Positions 33,872 to 41,011 of a stretch of DNA of 64,000 nucleotides are shown in pieces. The stretch is from the NCBI RefSeq assembly GCF_015674855.1, contig NZ_JADMLG010000028.1:1-64000 (forward strand), given 5' to 3'. This DNA comes from Nocardia bovistercoris. Its GTDB lineage: Bacteria; Actinomycetota; Actinomycetes; Mycobacteriales; Mycobacteriaceae. Position 1 is the stretch's first letter. Every line of letters starts with the position of its first letter. The notes below the pieces were generated by a model. It was not told the DNA's origin, did not search any database, and saw only the letters and a program-made list of their open reading frames with translations. The position numbers were made by a program, and so were the translations under genes.

Positions 33872-33889
33872 TGGACAGCCGCCTGTCCA
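33872..33889. repeat. Inverted repeat after the MarR gene
   Basis: TGGACAG (33872-33878), 4-bp spacer, CTGTCCA (33883-33889). There is no T-run, so it is either a weak terminator hairpin for the MarR gene or a second regulatory site for the lipoprotein promoter just downstream. Confidence 0.45.
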
Positions 33890-33902
33890 ATGCGCTACCT
33901 TA

Positions 33903-33922
33903 GTCAGGTGCCTGTCTATTAT
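33903..33922 (+). promoter_or_regulatory. Second copy of the MarR-site motif and -10 of the lipoprotein gene
   Basis: GTCAGGTGCCTG (33903-33914) repeats exactly the 12-base core found at the MarR start. A -10-like TATTAT follows at 33917-33922, so a bound regulator would sit in the promoter spacer and block RNA polymerase. The lipoprotein ATG is at 33973. Confidence 0.6.
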
Positions 33923-33972
33923 TGGCGGACATCCGCCACCGGCAGGCCGCCTACGGAAGGGGCGCCCGAATC

Positions 33973-34527
33973 ATGAAGAAGATCAACACTGTCGTCGCAC
34001 TCGCGGTGATCGCCATCACTGTCGCCACCGCGTGCGCGACCACCTCGGACACCGGCGGCAACACCGCCGCGAACCCATCGGAGCCGACGGCGCCGACCCT
34101 CACCGGGCAGGACATCGGGGAAGCCAACGGAGCACTCGACGCGCTGCTCGAAGACGCACTCGCGGATACCGGCGTCACCATCAGGGAGTACCTGGTCCTG
34201 CGTACCCTCGGCCGGCAGAGCCCGCGGCCCGCACGTGACTTCTACGATTATCTGGTCGGACAGCGGCAGTTGAAGCTCGATGCGAGCACGGCCGTCGACA
34301 CCGTTCGCGGGCTGGAAGACCGCGGCCTGGTCACCGGAGTCGACCCCGAGGCCACCGCCCTGACTCTGACCCCCGAGGGCGTCGACCTCGATGCCGCCCT
34401 CGCCGCCCGTGCCGCTCCCATAGCGACACAGGTCTTCGGCGAGATGAACCCTACCGACCTGCAAACCGCACACCGTGTCCTGCGCGACATCATCGACCGC
34501 TCCCGCGCCCTGCGCGCCTCACGATAG
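33973..34527 (+). CDS. Lipoprotein carrying a MarR-like winged-helix domain
   Basis: A 184-aa protein. It starts MKKINTVVALAVIAITVATA followed by Cys, a clear lipoprotein signal peptide with lipobox VATAC, and a Thr/Asn/Pro linker to about residue 45. The rest reads as a MarR-type domain: ALADTGVTIREYLVLRTLGR (helix 2 of MarR, 'lt..qy.vLr.L'), ASTAVDTVRGLEDRGLVTGV (recognition helix and turn), ALTLTPEGVDLDAALAARAA (wing and following helix), VFGEMNPTDLQTAHRVLRDI (dimer helix). A DNA-binding fold behind a lipoprotein signal is odd; it may have been repurposed outside the membrane. It shares a regulatory site with the MarR gene just upstream. Confidence 0.75.
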   Translation: MKKINTVVALAVIAITVATACATTSDTGGNTAANPSEPTAPTLTGQDIGEANGALDALLEDALADTGVTIREYLVLRTLGRQSPRPARDFYDYLVGQRQLKLDASTAVDTVRGLEDRGLVTGVDPEATALTLTPEGVDLDAALAARAAPIATQVFGEMNPTDLQTAHRVLRDIIDRSRALRASR

Positions 34528-34662
34528 TCCGGGACAGGGACGGAGCGCGTTCATTCGCCGCGAGCGAGCAGTGCGCACAGTGATTTTCGGCTCCGACCGA
34601 TGAATTACCCGACGAACAACCGTCGATACGGGAGTCGACACCAACATCGGAAGGACCTCGGC

Positions 34663-35106
34663 ATGGCCACATTCCACACCACACTCAAACCCGGCAAAGG
34701 CACCACCACCGGAATCGAAGTACCGGCAGAGGTGGTCGAAAGCCTCGGCCGCGGTAAACGACCGCCGGTCCGAGTCACCGTCAACGGATACACCTACTCC
34801 AACACCGTCGCGGTCATGAACGGGACCTATATGGTCTCGGTCAGCGCGCAGGTACGCGCCGACGCGGGCGTGGCCGCGGGTGACACCCTCGAGGTGACAC
34901 TCGAACTCGACACCTCGCCGCGAGAGGTGGTTATCCCGCCGGAGCTGGACGCCGCGATGGGCGCCGAAACCCGAAAGGTGTTCGAGGGGTTGTCCGCTAG
35001 CCGGAAGAAGCAGCTCACGCTGCCGATCAGCGATGCCAGAACCGCCGAGACCAAGCAGCGACGCGTGGCGAAGGCCATCGAATCGTTGCGCGCCGCGAAC
35101 CCCTGA
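34663..35106 (+). CDS. DUF1905/YdeI-like protein
   Basis: A 147-aa protein with two parts. An N-terminal DUF1905 beta-barrel (FHTTLKPGKGTTTGIEVPAE, VTVNGYTYSNTVAVMNGTYM, ADAGVAAGDTLEVTLELD) is followed by a short YdeI/OmpD-associated segment (IPPELDAAMGAETRKVFEGL, SRKKQLTLPISDARTAETKQ, RRVAKAIESL). This pairing is common in bacteria as 'bacteriocin-protection, YdeI/OmpD-associated' proteins, although the molecular role is unclear. ATG 34663 follows GAAGGACC. It is monocistronic between the lipoprotein and ESX relics. Confidence 0.85.
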   Translation: MATFHTTLKPGKGTTTGIEVPAEVVESLGRGKRPPVRVTVNGYTYSNTVAVMNGTYMVSVSAQVRADAGVAAGDTLEVTLELDTSPREVVIPPELDAAMGAETRKVFEGLSASRKKQLTLPISDARTAETKQRRVAKAIESLRAANP

Positions 35107-35173
35107 AGCGCATCGTGCCCACTCGACCATCGACGGCGCCGGGAACGAGGACGCCAACCTCGGCCTCGCCCGA

Positions 35174-35317
35174 GTGCCCCGGAAGCGGATCAGCGATATC
35201 TCCAAGGACGCGGCCACCACCCTGATCGTCTCGGCGGGTGCGGGATCGACCTTCTACGCGGTCATCCTCGGCGTCCTGGTGGCGGCGGCATTGTGCGCCG
35301 TCGCGGCAGCGCGGTAG
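35174..35317 (+). CDS. Possible small single-TM protein or 3' fragment
   Basis: A 47-codon frame from GTG 35174: PRKRISDISKDAATTLIVSA, then GSTFYAVILGVLVAAALCAV, AAAR*. It has a basic start and one TM helix. The frame is open farther upstream, so it may equally be the C-terminal end of a lost membrane protein. It is antisense to the end of the ESX-like fragment at 35254-35403; only one of them can be original. Confidence 0.35.
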   Translation: MPRKRISDISKDAATTLIVSAGAGSTFYAVILGVLVAAALCAVAAAR

Positions 35318-35403
35318 GCGAATTGCGCCTGGCTGTCGAGGCCGTCCAGCCTCTCCTCGATATTGCGGATTACTTCCTCGAACTCGGCGACGCTGAAATC
35401 CAC
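35254..35403 (-). pseudogene. Truncated ESX/T7SS-associated helical protein
   Basis: From GTG 35403, after AAGGGGG, the frame reads (M)DFSVAEFEEVIRNIEERLDG, then LDSQAQFA, a typical start for a small helical type VII secretion partner. After about 29 residues it runs into Ala-rich sequence antisense to a TM-coding frame and stops at 35254, so the original 3' end was probably lost by recombination. Confidence 0.4.
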
Positions 35404-35430
35404 GTCACGTTCCCCCTTCTCGTGCGGCCG

Positions 35431-35560
35431 TTACCAGATGTTCTTCAGTTGCTCCGCGTACAACCGGTCCTCCTCGTCGTAGGTGTTGGCCACCTTGTTC
35501 AGGGTTGCCCCGATATTGCCGAATGCGGTCGATCTCTCCCGGACCCGCAGTGCGCCGACA
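35431..35560 (-). pseudogene. 3' fragment of an ESX/T7SS-target protein
   Basis: The last 40 or so codons before TAA at 35431 read RERSTAFGNIGATLNKVANT, YDEEDRLYAEQLKNIW, the characteristic C-terminus of DUF2580-like/WXG-related actinobacterial type VII secretion targets ('A.AY...D...A..L..iw'). Upstream the frame is not protein-like, so the 5' part is missing. The next gene on the strand (GTG 35403) starts 28 bases after its stop, as in an operon. Confidence 0.5.
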
Positions 35561-35770
35561 CGCGCCACGAACCGCTGGACACTGACCGAGCGCGCCAACG
35601 ATCGGGGACCCCGAGCAATGCGGCACCCGCACGCGTCGACGGTCGCCGGTCCGGCTCGCGGATCGCGTACTCTCGGCACCTGCCGATAGCTTCCGAGGTC
35701 GGAATGTTCGAGTGAGAGGGGTCGAAGGATTACCAGCAGCTCACTGGATGCGATCCGCGACATCACAGGG

Positions 35771-37090
35771 GTGGACGCGTCGCCGGACCTGATCGTTGCC
35801 GTGGAGGCCATGCCGTCCGCGCGGATCGATGAACTGGCCGAGTCGGTTCTGGCACGGATGGAACAACGAACGCGGGTCGCGCCGCCGTTGCACGAGGTGT
35901 GGCCGGTGGTATCGCTGCGCGCGAGCACCTTCGGGGTTGGTGACATCTACCGTCCCGCGAGCGGCCCCGCGGGACTGAACCTCAATGCGGCGATGAGTCC
36001 CCGGTTCGCCGGTACGGGCAAGTTCTCCAACGGAGTACTGCGTGCGCTGCTCTACTGCCATGGGTTGGTGATCGAGGATCCCCTCGCTGCCGCGGCGGAA
36101 ATGTACCAGGGCACCGCCGCCGAAGCCCGATCCCTCGGTCGATTGGCGTTGGCCGCCGCCGTCGCCTCGACGGTGGAGATCGCACCGTTGCTCGACCAGG
36201 ACATCATCGACACCTACTTCACGGCGACCGCCCGGTTGACACCGGTACGCGAGCTGAGCGCGGCTCTGGGTACACGGGTGATATCGGCGGGAATCGAATA
36301 CCCCATCGACGAGTTGTGGGACAGTTTCGAATCCCAGGTCGTCAGCGGAGGACTGTCGCCCTCGTTCCAGCAGTTGTGGCGACATATTCGGGAAGGCAAC
36401 CGCCGCCCACCCCTGGAACTGGTCGCCCAAGCGGTCGAGGACGGTGACGGCGCGGTCGTCGAGGCATTCCTGGACATCGTGCCGACGTTGAACGGCCGCG
36501 CCGTGCTCGATGACGCCGTCGACAATGTTGCCGCCGCGGTCGCGACCGTCGAGCAACTCGGCGGATTCTACGACCTGCTCTGTCCGTCGGCCTTCTTCGC
36601 GAAGCTTCTGTTCCTCGGCGCTCCGGAGCCCGCGGACCAAATGCGTCTGCACGAACTCGGTCGGGTCGACGTGCCGGGGATAGGACAACTGCTGGTCGGC
36701 GACGCCGTCCGGATTCGCCGGACGAGCGACGCCTTCGCCTTGTGGCGTGATCAGTTGTCGCATGCCCTCGGTTCCGCTCACCGTCTACGCGCCGAGCAGC
36801 AGAGCGCCGCGGTCGTCAACGAAGCGGTGCGCGACCTGGTGGCCGAGGCACGCGGACGTCTGCACGAGGAGGCACGTCGTACCCGGTTGCTCAACGCGGT
36901 CAACCCGTGGCTGTTCGTCACCGGAGCACTGACCGGCGTCGTCGCGGGGTCGCCCGGCGGCGCCCTCGGATCGGGCGCGGCTGCTCTCGGCGGGACACTG
37001 GCCGCGCTCGTCCAAGCGGCTTTCAACACCCGTCGGGTTCCCGGCTACCTCGACCGCCACTACCTCGTCTTCGAGCCTGCCACGCCGTGA
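35771..37090 (+). CDS. Hypothetical protein with C-terminal glycine-rich hydrophobic region
   Basis: A 439-aa protein, mostly helical. The body (about residues 1-340) has no signature I recognise: AMSPRFAGTGKFSNGVLRAL, LIEDPLAAAAEMYQGTAAEA, and LLCPSAFFAKLLFLGAPEPA. Residues about 325-375 are a charged helix (QSAAVVNEAVRDLVAEARGR), followed by a hydrophobic Gly/Ala segment (LFVTGALTGVVAGSPGGALG, about 385-420) that could insert into a membrane. GTG 35771 is the first start codon in frame, but the frame is open and protein-like for about 13 codons upstream (ITSSSLDAIRDITG), so the true start may be a non-standard codon near 35729. Confidence 0.65.
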   Translation: MDASPDLIVAVEAMPSARIDELAESVLARMEQRTRVAPPLHEVWPVVSLRASTFGVGDIYRPASGPAGLNLNAAMSPRFAGTGKFSNGVLRALLYCHGLVIEDPLAAAAEMYQGTAAEARSLGRLALAAAVASTVEIAPLLDQDIIDTYFTATARLTPVRELSAALGTRVISAGIEYPIDELWDSFESQVVSGGLSPSFQQLWRHIREGNRRPPLELVAQAVEDGDGAVVEAFLDIVPTLNGRAVLDDAVDNVAAAVATVEQLGGFYDLLCPSAFFAKLLFLGAPEPADQMRLHELGRVDVPGIGQLLVGDAVRIRRTSDAFALWRDQLSHALGSAHRLRAEQQSAAVVNEAVRDLVAEARGRLHEEARRTRLLNAVNPWLFVTGALTGVVAGSPGGALGSGAAALGGTLAALVQAAFNTRRVPGYLDRHYLVFEPATP

Positions 37091-37269
37091 CGCATACTCC
37101 ACGAACTCGATCTCCGCCCGGCGAGGATCGAGGGGTTGCGGGTTGTGTCGAGTCTCCGAACTCCAAGGGATGCACCGTAAATCATGATTGGCGCGCCGAG
37201 TAGAACGTCCTCCTTCATCGTCGTCGCCTTCTGCGAGATCGGAAACGGCAGCAAACCTGAGATCGGTCA

Positions 37270-37793
37270 GGAAGGACCGCCCGCTCTGCCGGCCCGTAGA
37301 CACGGCGGTCGCTGTGGTGTCAACGGATGCCGGGGCACCAGGCTTCGGGTTTCGAGACTCCGGCGCCACACAGTTTCGGAAAGTCGGATCGTACTCTCTG
37401 TCATCGATTCGGAGTATTGACATGGGTTTGTCGGCGGGGACACTCGGTACCACGAGGTCGCCTCCGTAGTCGATCGTTCCGGTGACTCCTTCGAGCGCAC
37501 TTCCGGTAGCTGTCGGTGGGATACGGCGGTGTGTGTATGGCGGGGATGTGGCGCCATATCGTGGTCGGGGTCAAAGGGATATTCCCGGGAGCGAGTCGCA
37601 CGTATTCGGCGGCTGTGATCAGCACTTCGGCGGCGTCGTAGGCGAGCGCCTCGAACCGGTGCAGAGTGCGCGTGCAGCCGTCGGATTGCCCGGTATTCCG
37701 TTCGGTGGGGAATGTCACGGTACTGATGACGGCGGGAGTGGGATCGAACGGGGGCGCCGGTGCGACTACCCGGGAGAGTGAGTCTCGCGACAC
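37270..37793 (-). pseudogene. Frameshifted fragment of a branched-chain-amino-acid-type substrate-binding domain
   Basis: Minus strand, first part (about 37793-37510): TLHRFEALAYDAAEVLITAA, EYVRLAPGNIPLTPTTIWRH, typical of periplasmic Leu/Ile/Val-binding-protein folds ('AYDA......A....'). Second part in another frame: SALEGVTGTIDYGGDLVVPS, then DKPMSILRIDDREYDPTFRN, typical of the domain's end ('l..v.G..G.i.F...GD......i..i'). A one-step frame change at about 37500 joins them. The 5' part is missing. Such domains are fused to Ser/Thr kinases in some actinobacteria, so the parent may have been one of those or an ABC binding protein. Confidence 0.55.
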
Positions 37794-38449
37794 CGACCTG
37801 GCCTTCGGTTGAAACCGTTGCAGCGCAACTTTTTACCGTGCGCCACAGCATTCTCGGGTGTCGTCTGCGGATTCGTGTTCGCGGTCGGCAGGTACTTGGT
37901 CCAGTCGATTCGGGCGAGTAGGACGACACCGATGAGCAGCACGATCTGCAGTGTGATTCCGAGCGGTGAGGTCAGTGTGGAGATCAGCTCGGCGTCGAGA
38001 TTTCGTTCGGCGACACCGGTCGCGCTCATGTACAGGGTGAAGCTGACCAGCCTGCCGAGGACATGGGCGACCGTCACGGGGACCAGGGGGATGCCCATCA
38101 GACCGGCTGCCTCGAACATTTGCGCGGACGGCAGGGGTGATACCAGGAACAGGCCGAGTCCGGCGAGTGAGCGGCCGCGATGGCCGGTGAGATAGTCGTT
38201 GGCGGCTTGCAAGCCGGCTTGTCTGCGCGTGCCGAGATGGCCGCGGAGGCGACGGGTCGCCGCGGCGAGTACGTAGCGACCTGCGCCCGAGGTCAGGGCG
38301 CCGGCCACGACCAGGGCGATGGGGTCCAGCTGCCAGTTCAGCCGGAACATCACGAGGACAAGCGAATTGGGTGGACCGAAGGCGGGCATCAGGTTCACCA
38401 GAAACACCACCGCGACGACGATCGAGAAGTGTAGCAATGTCGCGTTCAT
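37766..38449 (-). CDS. VTT/DedA-like membrane protein
   Basis: A 227-aa protein with about five TM helices, beginning MNATLLHFSIVVAVVFLVNL. The middle has RRLRGHLGTRRQAGLQAAND, then a re-entrant-like region with SPLPSAQMFEAAGLMGIPLV, the 'F...aG......f......ig' pattern of SNARE-associated/VTT proteins such as DedA and TVP38. A C-terminal tail (about residues 190-227) is basic and may be extended beyond the native end. Function in the family relates to lipid or small-solute flux, not specified here. It lies just outside the dormancy-like block. Confidence 0.7.
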   Translation of the reverse strand: MNATLLHFSIVVAVVFLVNLMPAFGPPNSLVLVMFRLNWQLDPIALVVAGALTSGAGRYVLAAATRRLRGHLGTRRQAGLQAANDYLTGHRGRSLAGLGLFLVSPLPSAQMFEAAGLMGIPLVPVTVAHVLGRLVSFTLYMSATGVAERNLDAELISTLTSPLGITLQIVLLIGVVLLARIDWTKYLPTANTNPQTTPENAVAHGKKLRCNGFNRRPGRCRETHSPG

Positions 38450-38627
38450 GGGAATCGGGTGCGATTGATTGCCGGGTCGCGGTAAGCCTTCGTCGCTACC
38501 GTGAACGCTTTCGTATGCATGGTCTTCACGGTTCCCCCGTCAGGTGTCGGTAAGAGGCCGTTGGACAGCGACGGTGGCGTTCCAGGAAATGCACACCGAT
38601 AGCTGTCCGACGGGAGGACGCGGCTGC

Positions 38628-39284
38628 TCAGACCTGAACGACCGTGTCGACGGGGGCGGTCACGGCGGGTCGTTCCGCGCGTTCTTTGATGCCCAACAGC
38701 ATCTTTCGTTCCATGACCCAGCTACCCGGCTCCATGATCAGTTGGTAGGGCAGCCGGAACGGAGGGAAGGTCGACGGCAGTGTGATCCGATTGCGACTCA
38801 GCAACCGGGTGCCGTCGGCTCCGGCGCGGAGTTCGAATGCCCACACCCAGTTCCCGTCGGTCGAGCCGAACACGAGTGCGTGTTCGGGGTCGAGGACGGC
38901 CACACGCATGGTCGGACCTCCGGCGCCGAGTGTGAATTCGTCATCGACGCGGAGATTCTGGAACTGGGGCAGGATCTCCTGGGCACTGTGCATATCCAGA
39001 CCGAGCAGGTTCTCGATCCAGTCGTAGGTGTAGGCGCCGCCACGACCGGGGCCCATCTGGACCAGCCAGGGCCAGATGGCGGCGGGTTCGGCGTGGATGG
39101 TGACCGCTCTGGTCGACACGATATCGGGCCTGGCCTGCAGTTCGTCACCGGCCATCGCGCCGACGGCTTCCTCGGGGGTCGCGCCCCAGTTGAGACAGCG
39201 GTTGCGCACGAGGGTCCGATAACCCACCGCGAGGCCCGCGAGGTAGGTCGCGAATCCGACCGCGAAGGCTGTGGTCTTCTTCAT
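38628..39284 (-). CDS. SRPBCC-fold protein with N-terminal TM anchor
   Basis: A 218-aa protein starting MKKTTAFAVGFATYLAGLAV, one TM helix, then RCLNWGATPEEAVGAMAGDE and a SRPBCC (START-like) beta-grip domain: VTIHAEPAAIWPWLVQMGPG, RGGAYTYDWIENLLGLDMHS, LGAGGPTMRVAVLDPEHALV, WVWAFELRAGADGTRLLSRN, RITL. These are the landmarks of the membrane-associated SRPBCC proteins found in mycobacteria. ATG 39284 follows AGGAAGG. It is divergent from the M50 protease gene across a region with three DosR-box-like sites, which suggests co-induction. Confidence 0.85.
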   Translation of the reverse strand: MKKTTAFAVGFATYLAGLAVGYRTLVRNRCLNWGATPEEAVGAMAGDELQARPDIVSTRAVTIHAEPAAIWPWLVQMGPGRGGAYTYDWIENLLGLDMHSAQEILPQFQNLRVDDEFTLGAGGPTMRVAVLDPEHALVFGSTDGNWVWAFELRAGADGTRLLSRNRITLPSTFPPFRLPYQLIMEPGSWVMERKMLLGIKERAERPAVTAPVDTVVQV

Positions 39285-39320
39285 GCGGACAACCTTCCTC
39301 GGAAGCGACGCAGCGCTGAA

Positions 39321-39405
39321 GGGCACTTCGGCCCGCACCCGCGGCGACCATGGTCTTCAGTTCGGTCACGGGACGAGTGACCTCGCGACCTTGGACTTTC
39401 GCCCC
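39321..39405. promoter_or_regulatory. Cluster of DosR-box-like palindromes
   Basis: Three sites resembling the DosR box (consensus about GGGnC-N4-GnCCC): GGGCACTTCGGCCC (39321-39334), GGGACGAGTGACCT (39370-39383) and TGGACTTTCGCCCC (39392-39405). All lie between the divergent SRPBCC and M50 protease genes. Single matches are expected by chance in GC-rich DNA, but three within 85 bp of a promoter region upstream of an Rv2625c-like gene are suggestive. Confidence 0.5.
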
Positions 39406-39483
39406 TACGGGCGAGCGACGGTACGGATCACCCTTGAGGTGTCGCCGGTTCGCGTGCCGGTGCGTTGCCGAAAGGAGCGTTCC

Positions 39484-40653
39484 ATGGTGAAGGCAACGAT
39501 CCCGTTGGGTCGTATCGCGGGTGTCCGTATCGGAGTGCACTGGTCGGCGCTGATCACGGTCGGGTTGTTCACCTGGATGTTGGGGGGTGCGCTCGCCGAC
39601 GAGTACGGCGGGTCGGTCGGGACTTGGACGGTCGCGGTCGCGGGGGCCTCGGCGCTGTTCGGCTCCTTGTTGGCGCACGAACTCGCGCATTCGGTGATTG
39701 CCCGCCGTAACGGTGTGCAGGTCGAGGGGATCGTGTTGTGGCTGCTCGGCGGAGTCTCCGAATTGCGTGACGAGGCACCGAATCCCGGCGCCGACCTGCG
39801 GATCGCGGCGGCCGGACCGCTGGTGAGTGTGGGCTTGGCCGCGGTCTGTCTCGGCGGCGCGGTGGTGGCCGCGGTGGCGGGTGGTGATCTGCTCGGCTCC
39901 ACTCTGCTCTGGTTGACGGCGATGAACATCGTTCTGGCGCTGTTCAATTCGATCCCCGCGGCGCCGCTGGACGGTGGGAGGGTCCTGCGCGCGCTCGTGT
40001 GGCGGGCAACCGGTGACCGGTTGCGGGCGGAGACCGTCGCGGCTCGCGGCGGGCGTTGGTGCGGAGGCGGTCTGCTGGCGCTGGGCGCGGCCGAACTGCT
40101 GGTGATCGGCAACGCGGGTGGGTTGTGGCTGATTCTGTTGGGCTGGTTCCTGTTCACGGCCGCGAATGCCGAACTGACACTGGCGGGACTGCGGCACCGA
40201 CTCGGTGAGCTCCGCGTCCGTGACGTCATGACCGTCGACCCGGTCACGGTGTCCGCCACTTGGTCGGTGGTGGAGTTCCTGAGTTCTCCCGCAGCCGATT
40301 CCGCCCACCAGGTGTTCCCGGTGGTCGATGCGGATGGTCGGCCGGTCGCGGTCCTGTCGTGGTCGGATGTGCTGCGTATGCCCGAGGTCTCCGGTGGCCC
40401 GGCGTCCGTGCGTGCGATCGCGCGCCCGCTGCCGTCGGGATCGCTTGTCGGCGAAGATGTCTTGCTGCGCGATGTGGTCTCGCGTGCGGTGCTGCGTCCG
40501 AATCTGGATCTCCTCGCCGCGATCGGCCCGGACGGCCGATTGACCGGGATGATGACCTCGACGGACCTCACCACGACGTGTCAGCGCACGGCCCTCGGGC
40601 TGAGGCCCCGACCGTCGGGCAGATCGGTCGAACACCGCAGTGGCACACGGTGA
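39484..40653 (+). CDS. rip3: M50 site-2-type metalloprotease with CBS domains (Rip3/Rv2625c-like)
   Basis: A 389-aa intramembrane zinc protease. It starts MVKATIPLGRIAGVRIGVHW SALITVG, has HELAH (residues 65-69, zinc ligands and catalytic Glu) in TM2, and NSIPAAPLDGG (about 152-162), the third zinc ligand motif. About six TM helices are followed by a C-terminal pair of CBS domains (LGELRVRDVMTVDPVTVSAT... LLRDVVSRAVLRPN...LTGMM). Layout and order match M. tuberculosis Rv2625c (Rip3), a DosR-regulon member. The CBS pair may sense a nucleotide. ATG 39484 follows GAAAGGAGCG. DosR-box-like sites lie upstream. Confidence 0.88.
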   Translation: MVKATIPLGRIAGVRIGVHWSALITVGLFTWMLGGALADEYGGSVGTWTVAVAGASALFGSLLAHELAHSVIARRNGVQVEGIVLWLLGGVSELRDEAPNPGADLRIAAAGPLVSVGLAAVCLGGAVVAAVAGGDLLGSTLLWLTAMNIVLALFNSIPAAPLDGGRVLRALVWRATGDRLRAETVAARGGRWCGGGLLALGAAELLVIGNAGGLWLILLGWFLFTAANAELTLAGLRHRLGELRVRDVMTVDPVTVSATWSVVEFLSSPAADSAHQVFPVVDADGRPVAVLSWSDVLRMPEVSGGPASVRAIARPLPSGSLVGEDVLLRDVVSRAVLRPNLDLLAAIGPDGRLTGMMTSTDLTTTCQRTALGLRPRPSGRSVEHRSGTR

Positions 40654-40738
40654 GCAGGGCACTCGCCCGGCGCCTCCCGCTGAGCACATCGCCGCTCAGC
40701 CCGCCGTGCGCGGTCGGACCGAAAGCAGGAGAGTGCCC

Positions 40739-40918
40739 ATGAAAGGCAAATCGCGTCGCAGACGGGACGACGGGCCGTCCCCCGACGACGCGCCGATCAT
40801 TTGGCCCGAATCGGGTCCTTTGACCGCGTGGTGGGACAGCGTGATGGGGATCGGACGCACCGAGGAAACCGAGGGGCAGAACGCGGGAGACCTCAGCGAG
40901 GAATCGGTGAGCCGCTGA
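40739..40918 (+). CDS. 59-aa acidic hypothetical protein
   Basis: Starts ATG 40739 after GCAGGAGAG. It has a basic N-terminus (MKGKSRRRRDDGPSPDDAPI) and a Trp-containing middle (IWPESGPLTAWWDSVMGIGR) with an acidic tail. It follows the M50 protease gene by 85 bp on the same strand and may share its transcript. No family is recognised. It is small and polar, so it is probably cytosolic. Confidence 0.6.
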   Translation: MKGKSRRRRDDGPSPDDAPIIWPESGPLTAWWDSVMGIGRTEETEGQNAGDLSEESVSR

Positions 40919-41011
40919 CGGCACACAACAGGTCGGCCTCGTACCCGGGCCTGTCCAGCAGCGCCCCGGGGCGATGTCCGACCTGGTCGATTGTCCTGTC
41001 CGACGGTTCGC

